Source: Snodgrassella sp. CFCC 13594
Lineage (GTDB): Bacteria; Pseudomonadota; Gammaproteobacteria; Burkholderiales; Neisseriaceae
Direction: 5' to 3'
Assembly (NCBI RefSeq): GCF_001590725.1
Contig: NZ_LQXR01000006.1
Span: forward strand, 1 to 64,000
DNA: 64,000 bases
A program made the position numbers and the translations under genes. This document shows positions 23,351 through 33,658 of the stretch, one piece after another. Under the pieces are notes generated by a model that did no database searches, was not told the origin of the DNA, and saw nothing but the letters and a program-made list of their open reading frames with translations. The stretch's first letter is position 1, and each line of letters opens with the position of its first letter.

Positions 23351-23706
23351 GATAGTCTCCTAAAACATGTTTAAAAATAACGACAACCGAGGCGGCTGCC
23401 ACTGAATCAATGTGTGTATTCTAGTTTAAAACCACCGCCAAGCTGATTGATTTTCGCTATGTTGGCCATTAGCTTGCTGTAGCAGCTTTGGGATCAACCA
23501 TAATTAGTTTTGCGGCAGTCGCACACGGTATATTAAAATGATGAATGGCATTGATGAAATGAGTATGACATGCCAGCTTAACCATTTAACTATTCGTTTA
23601 TTTTAATGGGGATGAAACACGCAGTTTCAACCTTAAATATTGAATACCTAGGCAATGCTGAATTTCTAAAACGGTATTTTGAATCAACACCACTTGCGAG
23701 AACACC
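23351..23706. other. divergent regulatory interval, peroxiredoxin and cysS
   Basis: These 356 bases separate the divergent starts of the peroxiredoxin and cysS genes and must carry both promoters. I see no clear consensus promoter pair and no recognisable small gene or RNA. Confidence 0.45.
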
Positions 23707-25122
23707 ATGCTTCACCTATACAACACGTTGACCCGTGACAAACAGCCATTTGTGCCCATTGATCCTACTCGGGTGCGCATGTATGTGTGTGGGATGACGG
23801 TCTATGATTACTGTCACTTAGGGCATGCACGTGTGATGGTGGTGTTTGATATGGTTGCCAGGTGGCTGCGTGCATTGGGTTATCCACTGAACTATGTTCG
23901 CAACATCACTGACATCGACGATAAGATCATCGCACGAGCGCATGAACGTGGCATCAGTATTGGCGAATTGACCGATTTTTTCATCCAAGCCATGCACGAA
24001 GATGCCGATGCATTGGGCGTCATCCGTCCTGACGAAGAGCCGCGAGCAACCCATTATATCCCACAGATGATTGCATTGATTGAAAGCATTATTGCCAACG
24101 GTAAGGCTTATGCGGCAGAAAATGGTGATGTGTATTATGCGGTTCGAGAGTTTTCGGCATATGGCCAACTCAGTGGCAAAAGTTTGGATGATTTGCGTGC
24201 GGGTGAGCGTGTTGGCGTGGATAAGTTCAAGCGTGACCCGCTCGATTTTGTGTTGTGGAAAGCCGCTAAACCAGGTGAACCTTCTTGGGAAAGTCCTTGG
24301 GGACTAGGGCGGCCGGGCTGGCACATCGAATGCTCTGCCATGAGCCGAGAGTTATTGGGGGCCGAATTTGACATCCATGGTGGTGGTGCAGATTTGCAGT
24401 TTCCCCACCATGAAAATGAAATTGCCCAAAGTTGTGGTGCAGAAGGTCATGGCCATGCTTGCTGCGATCCCAAAAAACACATTGAAAGTCATGTTAAATA
24501 TTGGCTACACAATGGTTTTATACGCGTTGATAATGAAAAAATGTCAAAATCGTTGGGCAATTTTTTCACCATACGCGACGTGTTGACACAATATGATGCA
24601 GAAGTCGTGCGCTTTTTCATCTTGAGGGCGCATTACCGTAGCCCGTTAAATTATTCTGACGCCCATTTGACCGATGCCAAAGGCGCGTTGACACGCCTCT
24701 ACACCGCTTTAAAAAACACACCAGCTGATCCAGTTGTGGTTTCTGCGGATACCAATGCCTATACCCAGCGCTTTTTTGCTGCCATGAACGATGATTTCAA
24801 TACAGTAGAGGCTGTGGCCGTATTGTTTGAATTGGCTAATGAAGTCAACAAAAATCATGATGCACAATTGGCAGGCTGCCTGAACGCCTTGGGTGGTTTA
24901 CTGGGTCTGTTGCAGCGCGATGCCGAAGATTTTTTACAAGGCGGCACCGCTACGTCTGCGACAGGGCTGAGCAATGAGGCAATTGAAGATTTAATTATTG
25001 CACGGCGACAAGCTCGCGCGGAGAAAAACTGGGCGGAATCTGACCGCATTCGGGATGAGTTAACCCAGAGCGGCGTGGTTTTGGAAGATGGGCCGCAAGG
25101 CACCACATGGCGTCGAGCCTAA
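23707..25122 (+). CDS. cysS: cysteinyl-tRNA synthetase
   Basis: CysS charges tRNA-Cys with cysteine. The 471-residue class I synthetase shows the HIGH-type motif HLGH at residues 37-40, zinc ligand Cys28 in YVCGMTVYD, the [12 protein letters not shown] segment, the HHENEIAQS zinc region, and KMSKS at 278-282. An uptake sequence (24873-24884) lies inside the coding region and is read as part of an alanine/glycine-rich stretch. Monocistronic, convergent to nothing; rpmE follows in the same direction. Confidence 0.97.
   Translation: MLHLYNTLTRDKQPFVPIDPTRVRMYVCGMTVYDYCHLGHARVMVVFDMVARWLRALGYPLNYVRNITDIDDKIIARAHERGISIGELTDFFIQAMHEDADALGVIRPDEEPRATHYIPQMIALIESIIANGKAYAAENGDVYYAVREFSAYGQLSGKSLDDLRAGERVGVDKFKRDPLDFVLWKAAKPGEPSWESPWGLGRPGWHIECSAMSRELLGAEFDIHGGGADLQFPHHENEIAQSCGAEGHGHACCDPKKHIESHVKYWLHNGFIRVDNEKMSKSLGNFFTIRDVLTQYDAEVVRFFILRAHYRSPLNYSDAHLTDAKGALTRLYTALKNTPADPVVVSADTNAYTQRFFAAMNDDFNTVEAVAVLFELANEVNKNHDAQLAGCLNALGGLLGLLQRDAEDFLQGGTATSATGLSNEAIEDLIIARRQARAEKNWAESDRIRDELTQSGVVLEDGPQGTTWRRA
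24873..24884 (+). repeat. DNA uptake sequence inside cysS
   Basis: Exact AGGCTGCCTGAA within the cysS coding frame. Confidence 0.85.
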
Positions 25123-25143
25123 TTCGAGTGTGTATGTAATTGC

Positions 25144-25171
25144 TTGCTTTCCCAAAATTAAAGCGTATAAT
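25144..25171 (+). promoter_or_regulatory. probable rpmE promoter
   Basis: TTGCTT (25144-25149) and a perfect TATAAT (25166-25171) are 16 bases apart, about 70 bases before the rpmE ATG. The leader contains the small dyad CGGTTAAACCG. Confidence 0.65.
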
Positions 25172-25242
25172 TCACAGATTCGGTTAAACCGTTTAAGAAG
25201 CATAGGCAAAACCCCTGTGCCCGCTGACTAAAGGACAAAGAC

Positions 25243-25458
25243 ATGAAAAAAGACATTCAACCAAACTATCATGATGTGACCGTGACTTGCTCATGCGGCA
25301 ACACATTTGTGACCAAATCTGCCATGGACAAAGACACTTTCAGCGTTGAAGTGTGTTCTGCTTGCCATCCGTTTTACACAGGCAAACAGAAAATCGTCGA
25401 TTCAGCTGGTCGTGTGGATAAATTCAATCAAAAATACGGCAATATGTTTAAACGCTAA
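25243..25458 (+). CDS. rpmE: 50S ribosomal protein L31 (zinc-binding type)
   Basis: The 71-residue product begins [19 protein letters not shown]. Cysteines at 16, 18, 38 and 41 (CSC and CSACH) form the zinc site of the C+ form of L31. C+ and C- forms are exchanged under zinc starvation in many bacteria; no C- paralogue is seen in this window. AAAGGA precedes the ATG, and a terminator follows. Confidence 0.97.
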   Translation: MKKDIQPNYHDVTVTCSCGNTFVTKSAMDKDTFSVEVCSACHPFYTGKQKIVDSAGRVDKFNQKYGNMFKR

Positions 25459-25487
25459 TTATTGTAAATGGCGATATTTCCGCAATG

Positions 25488-25516
25488 AAAAGACTGCTAA
25501 GATGCAGTCTTTTTTA
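25488..25516 (+). terminator. terminator of rpmE
   Basis: The ten-bp stem AAAAGACTGC/GCAGTCTTTT with a six-base loop is followed by TTT. Confidence 0.85.
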
Positions 25517-25554
25517 TTGTCGATTTTCATATTTAGGAAGGTTTGGAATACAAA

Positions 25555-26529
25555 ATGCCACACCCCCATATCACGTCAGTTGGGACGCCTTTGTTTTACG
25601 CTGTGTTTTTCGCAGTGGTTTTATTGATGATTGTCATAGACATGCTTACTTTGAAAAAAGAAGGCGTGCACAAGGTGAGTACCAAAGAAGCCTTACTGTG
25701 GAGCATCGTTTGGGTCACGGTTTCATTGGCTTTTGCCGTGTGGCTGTATTTCGAATTGGCGGGCAATCCGCAGGTTGGCCCTGTGGTGGCTAAGGATAAG
25801 GTATTGGCATATTTGACTGGCTATGTATTGGAAAAATCACTGGCGGTCGACAATATTTTTGTATTTGTATTAATTTTCAGCTATTTCAAAGTGCCCGCTG
25901 CTTATCAGCATAGAGTTTTATTGTATGGCGTATTGGGTGCCATTGTATTGCGCGCGATTATGGTGTGGTTGGGCGCGGTACTGGTGAGTGAGTTTGAATG
26001 GGTTTTGTATCTATTTGGAGTGTTCTTGGTATACAGCGGCATCAAGATGATGTTGCCTGAAAAAGGCGAGCCTGCCGATTTTGGTGAAAACCCCGCAGTG
26101 AAGTGGCTTACTCGGCACATCCACATCAGCAAGAATTTTGATAAAGAAAAATTCTTCACTATTGAAAACGGCAAACGCGTGGGTACACCTTTGCTGTTGG
26201 TGTTGATCGTGGTGGAATTAAGTGATGTGGTGTTTGCGGTCGACAGTATTCCGGCGGTATTTGCGGTGACCACTGATCCGTTTATTGTGCTGACATCTAA
26301 TATTTTTGCTGTGTTGGGTTTGCGGGCTATGTATTTCCTGTTGGCCAATGTGGTGGAAAAATTCACATATCTAAAATTTGGCTTGGCGTTTGTGCTGACG
26401 TTCATCGGTGTGAAAATGCTGATCGCTGGTTGGTACCATATTCCTACCCATATTTCATTATTGGTGGTATTCAGTGCCTTGTTGTTGTCGATTTTGGCAT
26501 CGTGGTTGAAGCAGGAAAAGCAGGCCTAA
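25555..26529 (+). CDS. TerC/Alx family integral membrane protein
   Basis: Members of this family (E. coli Alx, TerC) are inner membrane proteins linked to manganese export or tellurium resistance and help load metal onto exported proteins. The 324-residue product has about eight to nine hydrophobic helices and the family hallmarks EKSLAVDNIFVF and VVELSDVVFAVDSIPA, both with acidic residues inside membrane segments. ATG at 25555 was chosen; a TTG four codons earlier is too close to the AGGAAGG ribosome site. The space to the rpmE terminator is too short to hold a yybP-ykoY manganese riboswitch, which often precedes this family elsewhere. Confidence 0.88.
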   Translation: MPHPHITSVGTPLFYAVFFAVVLLMIVIDMLTLKKEGVHKVSTKEALLWSIVWVTVSLAFAVWLYFELAGNPQVGPVVAKDKVLAYLTGYVLEKSLAVDNIFVFVLIFSYFKVPAAYQHRVLLYGVLGAIVLRAIMVWLGAVLVSEFEWVLYLFGVFLVYSGIKMMLPEKGEPADFGENPAVKWLTRHIHISKNFDKEKFFTIENGKRVGTPLLLVLIVVELSDVVFAVDSIPAVFAVTTDPFIVLTSNIFAVLGLRAMYFLLANVVEKFTYLKFGLAFVLTFIGVKMLIAGWYHIPTHISLLVVFSALLLSILASWLKQEKQA

Positions 26530-26575
26530 TGTGCATATACCTTGGGTGGCCATCTGTGCTTATGAATCATAACCA

Positions 26576-26610
26576 ACAAAAAACCGTTGCTTTGAGCAAC
26601 GGTTTTTTGT
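26576..26610. terminator. bidirectional terminator between terC-like gene and grpE
   Basis: A 15-bp stem CAAAAAACCGTTGCT/AGCAACGGTTTTTTG with a three-base loop separates these two convergent genes. Confidence 0.88.
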
Positions 26611-26635
26611 TGGGCTGTATTGAATAGACTATTAC

Positions 26636-27193
26636 TTATTCGGCGTCTGGTTGTTTGGCGACAGTGACCATCGCAGGGCGAAGAATGCGGTCAGACAAAG
26701 CATATCCTTTTTTCATCACATTGACGATGGTGTTGGGCGCCTGGTCGCTGGCTACGGATTGTAAGGCTTGGTGCTGATGTGGATCCAATTTATCGCCTGG
26801 TTGCGGGTTGATTTCGCTGATATGTGTATTGTCGAAGGCCTTTTGTAGCTCGTTGAGGGTCATTTGCACACCCATTTTCAATGCGTCAAAGTTGCCGCTC
26901 TGATCTTGCAAGGCCATTTCCAGATAGTCTTTTACTGGCAGCATTTCCGTGGCAAATTTCTGCCCGGCAAATTTGTGTGCATGTTCCAGCTCATCTTGAT
27001 GTCGCCGACGCAGATTTTGTTCTGCCGCCAAAGCACGCAATTGTTCGTCTTTAATTTGGCCTTCCAATTCTTCAATGCGTCCTTCTAGATTTTCTAACGA
27101 AGGGCTTTCAGTATTGATCTCGGCTGTGGTTTGGGTGGTGGTATCTTGGGTAGCTTCAGTATGGGGTGTATCAGGTTGGTTGGGTTGTTGCAT
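26636..27193 (-). CDS. grpE: nucleotide exchange factor GrpE
   Basis: GrpE releases ADP from DnaK in the Hsp70 cycle. The 185-residue product has an acidic, Thr/Gln-rich N-terminal tail, a long coiled coil (about 40-90, LENLEGRIEELEGQIKDEQLR) and the C-terminal beta domain ending VMKKGYALSDRILRPAMVTVAK. Start MQQPNQPD follows AAGGA. A longer in-frame start 23 codons upstream can be excluded, because a heat-shock promoter lies between the two. dnaK and dnaJ are not in this window, so grpE is unlinked. Confidence 0.96.
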   Translation of the reverse strand: MQQPNQPDTPHTEATQDTTTQTTAEINTESPSLENLEGRIEELEGQIKDEQLRALAAEQNLRRRHQDELEHAHKFAGQKFATEMLPVKDYLEMALQDQSGNFDALKMGVQMTLNELQKAFDNTHISEINPQPGDKLDPHQHQALQSVASDQAPNTIVNVMKKGYALSDRILRPAMVTVAKQPDAE

Positions 27194-27225
27194 GGTGTTG
27201 TCCTTCACATAATATTCACGTTTCA

Positions 27226-27254
27226 AAGTGGGGCTAAGGTTTTTTTTTTTCAAG
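27226..27254 (-). promoter_or_regulatory. RpoH (sigma-32) promoter of grpE
   Basis: On the minus strand CTTGAAA (27254-27248) and CCCCACTT (27233-27226) are 14 bases apart, a near-perfect match to the heat-shock consensus CTTGAAA-N11-16-CCCCATNT. The start of transcription would be about 26 bases before the grpE ATG. Confidence 0.8.
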
Positions 27255-27294
27255 GTGGTCATGGATATCTTAGCATGGCAGTGGGTTCAACAAG

Positions 27295-27306
27295 AGGTTG
27301 CCTGAA
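27295..27306 (+). repeat. DNA uptake sequence variant AGGTTGCCTGAA
   Basis: Differs from AG-simDUS only at the fourth base. Lies between grpE and aceK. Confidence 0.6.
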
Positions 27307-27419
27307 ACTGGATCACATTGATTGCTCAAACGGTTAAAAAAAGATATGGTAATACGAAGGGTAGGCGAATCGCCCCTTAATACAAAATTAATAAAGCAGT
27401 GTGGTTTAGGGGAGAAATC

Positions 27420-29207
27420 ATGAGTTCACGCTTAAAAGCAGAGCAGGCGAGCTTGGTAGCCGACACTATTTTGGCGGGGTTCAATAAGCATTACACCATG
27501 TTTCGTGCCGCCAGTGGTTTGGCGAAAGCGCTCTTTGAAGCTGCTGATTGGCATGGCATACAGCAATTGGTAGCCGACCGCATCCAAATGTATGATGATC
27601 GCGTTGCAGAGGCAGTGCAGGTATTGCGTCAAGAAGTGATGGCCAATTTGCTCAATGACGAAGTGTGGTCGCTGGCCAAAACAGAATACATTGCCATGTT
27701 GGTTAATCACAAACAGCCGGAGTTGGCAGAGACTTTCTTTAATTCGGTGTCTACCAAAATTCTCGACAAACAGTATTACAACAATCAGTTTATTTTTGTG
27801 AAGCCAGCCATTTCCACTGAATACATTGATTCTGAACCCCATACTTTTGAAGCTTTTTACCCCAATAACCAAGGCTTGCGTGGCTGCCTGAAACGGATTT
27901 TAGAGCATTTCAATTGGCAAATTCCTTTTGTCAATCTTCGTCGCGACATAGTTAATATTCTGCGTTCGGCTCGAGCGCATTTGCATGGTGATTGGCCTTT
28001 GGCTGATTTGAATCTGCATTTGCAGGTACTCAATAGCGCTTTTTATCGCAACAAGAGTGCTTATATTTTTGGACAAATCATCAATGGCAATATGCGCTAT
28101 CCTTTTGCCTTTGCCATCGTACATGAGGAGCATGATGATGGTAGCGCCGGTTTGGTGGTGGATGCTGCATTGTTTGATGCCAAACAGATTGGCGTCATGT
28201 TTTCTTTTGCGCGCGCCTATTTTTTGGTGGATATGCCGGTGCCATCTGGATATGTGCGCTTTTTGCAGTCAATGTTGCCGATGCGTTCGGCTGCCGATTT
28301 ATACACTATGCTGGGTTTGCAAAAACAGAGTAAAAATATTTTTTACCGTGAATTTATCCAGCATTTAGCGTATTCGCACGATCAATTTATTTTGGCACCG
28401 GGCGTTAAAGGATTGGTGATGTCGGTGTTTACTTTGCCGTCATTTCCCTATGTATTTAAGCTGATTAAAGACACATTTGGTCCGAATAAGGATTTTGACC
28501 GCGAATATGTGCGCCAAAAATACCTCTTGGTGAAACGGCATGACCGGGTGGGGCGCATGGCCGACACTTTGGAATACACCAATGTGGCCTTGCCCAAAGC
28601 GCGCATTGATGATGCCTTATTGGCAGAGTGGCGCACTTTGGCCCCATCGCAGATTGAAGAAAGCGATGAGCGGGTGGTGATTAAACACGTGTATGTGGAA
28701 TATCGGCTGAAACCGCTCAATTTATTTATGCAATCGGCCGCGGCAGAAGCCAAAGCCGCTGCGGTCATTGATTATGGTTATGCTCTGAAAGAATTGGCCT
28801 CCGCCAATATTTTTCCAGGCGACATGCTGTATAAAAATTTTGGCATGACTCGTTTTGGTCGCGTGATTTTCTATGATTACGATGAAATAGAATACATGAC
28901 CGATTGTAATTTCCGTGAGATTCCCGAAGCCCCCAATCCAGAAATGGAAATGTCGGGTGAGGTATGGTACCCGGTGCACAAGGGTGATGTATTTCCAGAG
29001 GAATTTGGGCCTTTTTTGTTGGGTGAGCCCGATGTGCGCCAAGTGTTTTTGCAACACCACCGGGATTTGCTTACGCCTCTTTTTTGGCAGCAGAAAAAGC
29101 AACGCCTACAAGCCGGCATTCTGGAAGATTTTTTCCCCTATCCTCAATCGGTGCGTTTTCGCCAGCAGGCACTGCCAGATGGTTTGGTTGATGCCACAGA
29201 CGCCTGA
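27420..29207 (+). CDS. aceK: isocitrate dehydrogenase kinase/phosphatase
   Basis: AceK phosphorylates and dephosphorylates isocitrate dehydrogenase, switching carbon between the TCA cycle and the glyoxylate bypass. The 595-residue product has the family length; the nucleotide-binding region reads APGVKGLVMSVFTLPSF, with the kinase core through DYDEIEYMTDCNFREIP. The start is the ATG after TTAGGGGAG; the upstream in-frame codon lacks a ribosome site. In enterobacteria aceK follows aceBA; here neither is present, so it stands alone. The 300 bases after it hold no gene I can recognise. Confidence 0.95.
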   Translation: MSSRLKAEQASLVADTILAGFNKHYTMFRAASGLAKALFEAADWHGIQQLVADRIQMYDDRVAEAVQVLRQEVMANLLNDEVWSLAKTEYIAMLVNHKQPELAETFFNSVSTKILDKQYYNNQFIFVKPAISTEYIDSEPHTFEAFYPNNQGLRGCLKRILEHFNWQIPFVNLRRDIVNILRSARAHLHGDWPLADLNLHLQVLNSAFYRNKSAYIFGQIINGNMRYPFAFAIVHEEHDDGSAGLVVDAALFDAKQIGVMFSFARAYFLVDMPVPSGYVRFLQSMLPMRSAADLYTMLGLQKQSKNIFYREFIQHLAYSHDQFILAPGVKGLVMSVFTLPSFPYVFKLIKDTFGPNKDFDREYVRQKYLLVKRHDRVGRMADTLEYTNVALPKARIDDALLAEWRTLAPSQIEESDERVVIKHVYVEYRLKPLNLFMQSAAAEAKAAAVIDYGYALKELASANIFPGDMLYKNFGMTRFGRVIFYDYDEIEYMTDCNFREIPEAPNPEMEMSGEVWYPVHKGDVFPEEFGPFLLGEPDVRQVFLQHHRDLLTPLFWQQKKQRLQAGILEDFFPYPQSVRFRQQALPDGLVDATDA

Positions 29208-29502
29208 ATGGGGTCTAAATGTAACTTAGACCAATAAGCCCATGTCGACTGCGGTGGTGTAATTCGAAATCATCAATCCTGGAAGCCACGCAGGTAAAAA
29301 TGAAAAGCATCACACTGGCCATAGCAGTTGGCGTCTATGTCTCCAAATCCATTGCAGCTTTGCCATGAACGGTGACGACAGCCACGCCAGTATAATGGAA
29401 CCTACTAGGCAAAGGCTTAAATCAGTCAAGTGGATGAACGCTGATGGGTTTATCACTCGGTAGCCGGTTGAAATTTAAACCCTTCTGCAAACATGGATAC
29501 TC

Positions 29503-29532
29503 TAGGCTGCCTGAAGGTATTCAGGCAGCCTA
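29503..29532 (-). terminator. terminator of ppc, paired uptake sequences
   Basis: A 13-bp stem TAGGCTGCCTGAA with a four-base loop holds inverted AGGCTGCCTGAA copies (29504-29515, 29520-29531), 15 bases after the ppc stop. No strong T-run follows. Confidence 0.65.
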
Positions 29533-29547
29533 GGTGGTGGTCTACCC

Positions 29548-32253
29548 TTAGCCAGTATTGCGCAACCCTTGAGCTACACCATTAATCGTTTGGTGAATTA
29601 ATTGCAGTAAGTGCTGATCTTGGGGACGGGCGCGCAGTTGGGCCAGTAGATGCACTTGTAACCAATTCAAGGCATTCAAATACGGCATACGTAAAGCCAG
29701 TGAGCGCGCCAAACTACGGTTATCAGTCAATAACGTATCGCGTTGCAGCAGATCCAGCAAGGCGTTGCGGCTGCGAGTGAATTCTTCGGTAATAAGGACG
29801 AAAATATTGGCAGCAGCTTTGTCATCGCAGGCCAAACCCACATAAGCTTGGGCAATCGATAAATCGGCTTTGGCCATGACTTGCTCCATATTGGACAACA
29901 TGGCATTAAAAAAAGCACTGTGGGTGGCCATGTGACGCAATTTGGCCAAATTGTGGGCATCCGATTGCAAAAGCGCGGCCACGGCACTGCCAAAGCCATA
30001 CCAAGCGGGCAACATTAATCGGTTTTGTGTCCATGAAAACACCCAAGGGATAGCACGTAAATCTTGAATACGTGCCAAGGTCTTGCGACTGGCTGGGCGG
30101 CTGCCTATATTGAGGCTGGCGATTTCCTGAATTGGACTGGTTTGTAGAAAATAATCGATAAAGCCTGAATGGGTAATGAGCTTACGATAATGTGTAAACG
30201 CCTTGTCTGAAAGCTGCTGCATTAAGGCCATGTCCGGCTCGTCGGTATTGTGTGGCAATAAACTGGCTTCCAGCGTGGCAGCGACTAAAGTTTCTAAATT
30301 GCGCTCCGCATTGGCGGCGTCGGCGTATTTGGCGGTGATCACTTCGCCTTGTTCAGTGATGCGGATTTGGCCAGCCACACTGCCCGCAGGTTGTGCCAGA
30401 ATGGCATCAAATGAAGGCCCACCTCCTCGTCCTACGCTGCCACCACGACCATGGAAGAGGCGCAGGCGCAGGCCATGTCGCTGATACAAATCCACCAGTG
30501 CCGCTTCAGCTTGATAGAGCGACCATTGGCTGGTTACATAGCCGCCATCTTTGTTGCTGTCTGAATAGCCCAGCATGATTTCCTGCAGGTGGTCGCGGCT
30601 TTGTAGTAGTGTGCGGTACCAAGGCAAGTTAAACAAGGCATCCATGACGCCGATGCAGTTTTGCAAAGCTTCGATGGTCTCAAACAGTGGAACGATATTG
30701 AGTCGGCTTGCTGGCTGCCCATGCTGCACGGACAATAATCCTGTTTCTTTCAAGAGTAGCGCCACCGCCAGAACATCGCTGACTTGCTCGGCATTGGAGA
30801 TAATACTTTGCCGGATGGCCGTTTCACCAAAACGATTTTTGATGTCGGCGGCTGCCTGAAAAATAGCCAGTTCTTTTTGGGTGTCTTCGGTGTAAGTGAC
30901 ATAAGGACTAAATAGTGGCCGCTGGGTTGCCAGCTCACGCAGCAGCACACGCTGTCTGGCCGATTCGCTTAGTGTCAAATAGTCTTCCAAGTCGGCATGC
31001 GCAAATAAATCGGCCACCGTGGCTGCGTGGGTGCCTGCATGTTGGCGCAAATCCAAAGGCATTAAATAAAATCCAAAAACGGAAACGGCCCGCAGCAAAT
31101 CTGCCAGTAAGCCTTCTGCCAGTAAGGTACTGCCGTGATGGCGTAAAGAATCTTGTAAGGTATGCAGATCGCTCATAAAGGCCGATGCGTTGGCGTAAGG
31201 CGTTGACGTGCCAAAGCGGCTATTGAGGGTAATTCCGAACGATTGTGCGGTACTGCTCATGCGGGCCATGATGTAGGCAATAGCGCGGCGATAAGGCTCT
31301 TCGGCACGAGCACGCTCGGTATCTGGCGATTGTGCTGATAGTGCCAAGACCGCTTGGCTGACGGCGACGCGGCGTGTGGACAAGGGCAAATCCTGATACA
31401 AATCATCGAGCATGTGATCATAATAATGAAACACGGCATCGGCCTGCTGTTTGAATGCTTCATGTAAAGTATCCGCACTCACAAACGGATTGCCATCGCG
31501 ATCACCGCCTATCCAACCGCCAATGTGCAGCAGGTCCGGCAATACAACATCGGGGTATGTTTGACGAAGCTCGTTTTGCAGTTTGCGATACAGTGCCGGT
31601 ACCGCGCAAAAAAAGCTCAAATCAAAATACGCCACACCGTTACTGATTTCATCGGCAACATGCAGTTTGAATGGTCGAGTTTCATTGGTTTGCCATAGCG
31701 CCAACAAAACGGCTTCGGTTTGTTGTTTGATATCTGCTAAATGGCGGCTGCCTGAAAGATGATTGCGTTTTTCCAAAATGGTGCGAATTTCGCGTTGAAA
31801 GCGCAGAATGGATTGGCGTTGTACTTCGGTTGGGTGGGCCGTTAAAACGGCGGCCACTTCGGTATGATCGAGCTCTTTTTGTATAGCTGGGGCGCTGATG
31901 TTTTGGGTGCGCAATAAGGAGAGTACATGAGCGAAACTGGCTCGACTGGGGGCGTCATCGCTGATCTCATGAATACGCCGACGGCGCTCATGGTGGGTGT
32001 CTTCGGCGATGTTTAAAACTTGAGCAAACAAACTGCAGGCGCGAATGAGGTCTTCTAGTTGTTCGTCATTCAGCTGGGGAATGGCTTCGCCCATCACGAT
32101 TTGCGCATCCACGCCATCGAGTAGCTCGGCCAATATCGTTTGCACTTTCGGTGCGCATTGGTCGGCCAGCATGCTGAGTAATGCCTGCGACAAAAAGGCC
32201 ACATCGGCAGAAAGCGGGGCATCTTTGTGTTGATCCAGATGAGGTGTGGCCAT
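29548..32253 (-). CDS. ppc: phosphoenolpyruvate carboxylase
   Basis: Ppc adds bicarbonate to phosphoenolpyruvate to make oxaloacetate, refilling the TCA cycle. The 901-residue product shows the catalytic motifs [13 protein letters not shown] near the N-terminus, [12 protein letters not shown] and [14 protein letters not shown], and ends QGLRNTG, the invariant C-terminus that closes the active site. Start [11 protein letters not shown] was chosen because AGGA precedes it; the open frame extends 64 codons further up but that part has no family similarity. Several near-miss uptake sequences (CGGCTGCCTGAA) lie inside the gene. Monocistronic. Confidence 0.96.
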   Translation of the reverse strand: MATPHLDQHKDAPLSADVAFLSQALLSMLADQCAPKVQTILAELLDGVDAQIVMGEAIPQLNDEQLEDLIRACSLFAQVLNIAEDTHHERRRRIHEISDDAPSRASFAHVLSLLRTQNISAPAIQKELDHTEVAAVLTAHPTEVQRQSILRFQREIRTILEKRNHLSGSRHLADIKQQTEAVLLALWQTNETRPFKLHVADEISNGVAYFDLSFFCAVPALYRKLQNELRQTYPDVVLPDLLHIGGWIGGDRDGNPFVSADTLHEAFKQQADAVFHYYDHMLDDLYQDLPLSTRRVAVSQAVLALSAQSPDTERARAEEPYRRAIAYIMARMSSTAQSFGITLNSRFGTSTPYANASAFMSDLHTLQDSLRHHGSTLLAEGLLADLLRAVSVFGFYLMPLDLRQHAGTHAATVADLFAHADLEDYLTLSESARQRVLLRELATQRPLFSPYVTYTEDTQKELAIFQAAADIKNRFGETAIRQSIISNAEQVSDVLAVALLLKETGLLSVQHGQPASRLNIVPLFETIEALQNCIGVMDALFNLPWYRTLLQSRDHLQEIMLGYSDSNKDGGYVTSQWSLYQAEAALVDLYQRHGLRLRLFHGRGGSVGRGGGPSFDAILAQPAGSVAGQIRITEQGEVITAKYADAANAERNLETLVAATLEASLLPHNTDEPDMALMQQLSDKAFTHYRKLITHSGFIDYFLQTSPIQEIASLNIGSRPASRKTLARIQDLRAIPWVFSWTQNRLMLPAWYGFGSAVAALLQSDAHNLAKLRHMATHSAFFNAMLSNMEQVMAKADLSIAQAYVGLACDDKAAANIFVLITEEFTRSRNALLDLLQRDTLLTDNRSLARSLALRMPYLNALNWLQVHLLAQLRARPQDQHLLQLIHQTINGVAQGLRNTG

Positions 32254-32505
32254 GGTGTGTGTCCTATGGATAAGGTATTTGAATGATGATGTTGCTTTGC
32301 AATAAGGTAAGCAAACTATAGCATTATTTGAACAGAGTTGAGCAACAGGCCTCATGGCGTGGATTGGCGAATGACGTGCGCGAATCAAGGTGTGGTTGGT
32401 ATATAACTTTGGCTTCTTTGCATAAAAAATTTGATTCTTTCTCAAATACCGGCCCGCGCTTTAGTATGCCTCCATTATTCAATCAAAATAAACCAAGGAA
32501 TGGTT

Positions 32506-33578
32506 ATGTTGCGTGTACAAAAATTAGGGTCATGGAAGCAGGTGACTTGGGGGTTGGCCGCCGCCGCAGTATTGATGCTGGGTGCGTGCGGTGGTGAAAA
32601 ACAAGCGACGGCGTCAGCTTCAGGCAACCAGGCAGACGGTGGTAAAAAAATTGAGTTATTAAATGCCTCATATGATGTGATGCGCGATTTTTATAAGGAG
32701 TTTAATCCACTCTTTATTAAGCATTACCAAGCGGAACATCCGGGCGCACAGATTGGTGTGCAACAGTCACACGGTGGCTCCAGCAAACAAGCTTGGCAGT
32801 GGCGAATGGATTGCAGGCAGATGTTGCGACCATGAATCAGACATCCGATATCGAATTGTTGGAACAAAAAGGGTTGGTGGCCAAAGATTGGCAAAAGGCC
32901 TTTCCAGATAATGCCGTACCGTTTACCAGTACTACGGTATTTTTGGTGCGCAAAGGCAACCCCAAAGGCATTCACGATTGGGCGGATTTGGCCAAACCTG
33001 GGGTACAGATTGTGATGACCAACCCCAAAACCGGTGGCAATGGTCGTTATACTTTCTTGGCGGCTTATGGCTATGCGCTAAAAGCCAATAACGGTAATCA
33101 AGATGCGGCCAAAACCTATTTGAAACAATTCTTCGGCAATGCGACAGCCTTGGAATCTGGTGGTCGCGCGGCCACCAATACCTTTGTGCAACGTCAGATT
33201 GGTGATGTGCTGATTACTTTTGAAAATGAAGCCAATGTGGTGTCCAAGCAATTTGGTGATGGTCAGTTTGAAATTGTGTATCCGAAATATTCGGTGGCTG
33301 CTGAGAATCCTGTAGCAGTGGTGACGACCGTGACCGATAAAAAAGGCACCACTGATGTGGCTAAGGCTTATTTGGGTTATTTGTGGAGCGATGAGGGTCA
33401 AAATTTAGCTGCAGATTTGTATCTGCGTCCAAGCAATCCGCAAGTGTTGGCGAAATACGCTGACCGTTTCCCTAAAGTGGAAACATTCCGCCCCAATGAT
33501 GTATTCGGTACTTGGCCGGAAATTATGAAGAATTTCTTTGCGGATGGTGGCTTGTTTGATCAGATTTACCAAAAGTAA
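32506..33578 (+). CDS. sbp: sulfate/thiosulfate-binding lipoprotein (one-base frameshift)
   Basis: This is the substrate-binding part of a sulfate ABC importer. An N-terminal signal with lipobox LGAC suggests it is a lipoprotein held at the membrane. Family motifs follow: LLNASYDVMRDFYKEFNP, then SHGGSSKQAL, then ATMNQTSDIELL and the long second lobe ending IYQK. The frame breaks at GCT TGG near 32793; one more T restores QALAVANGLQAD and gives about 357 residues. Start chosen at the ATG six bases after AAGGA; another ATG two codons earlier is too close. It heads sbp-cysT-cysW-cysA. Confidence 0.92.
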
Positions 33579-33638
33579 ATCAGCCAATTGAGCGCGTATA
33601 ACGACAGGCACGGATTCCCGTGCCTGTTCATGAAACCA

Positions 33639-33650
33639 AGGCTGCCTGAA
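33639..33650 (+). repeat. DNA uptake sequence (AG-simDUS)
   Basis: Exact AGGCTGCCTGAA nine bases before cysT. A short hairpin ACAGGCACGG/CCGTGCCTGT at 33603-33626 lies just upstream and may reduce read-through from sbp. Confidence 0.8.
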
Positions 33651-33658
33651 AGACTGTT

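Noticed and set aside
25459..25554. Manganese riboswitch (yybP-ykoY type) before the TerC-like gene
   Set aside because: The space holds the rpmE terminator and little else; there is no room for the conserved fold.
27194..27262. Longer N-terminus for GrpE
   Set aside because: The in-frame upstream start lies before the RpoH promoter and would not be on that transcript; the shorter start has a ribosome site.
29208..29502. Small gene between aceK and ppc
   Set aside because: Only short frames without ribosome sites; nothing recognisable.
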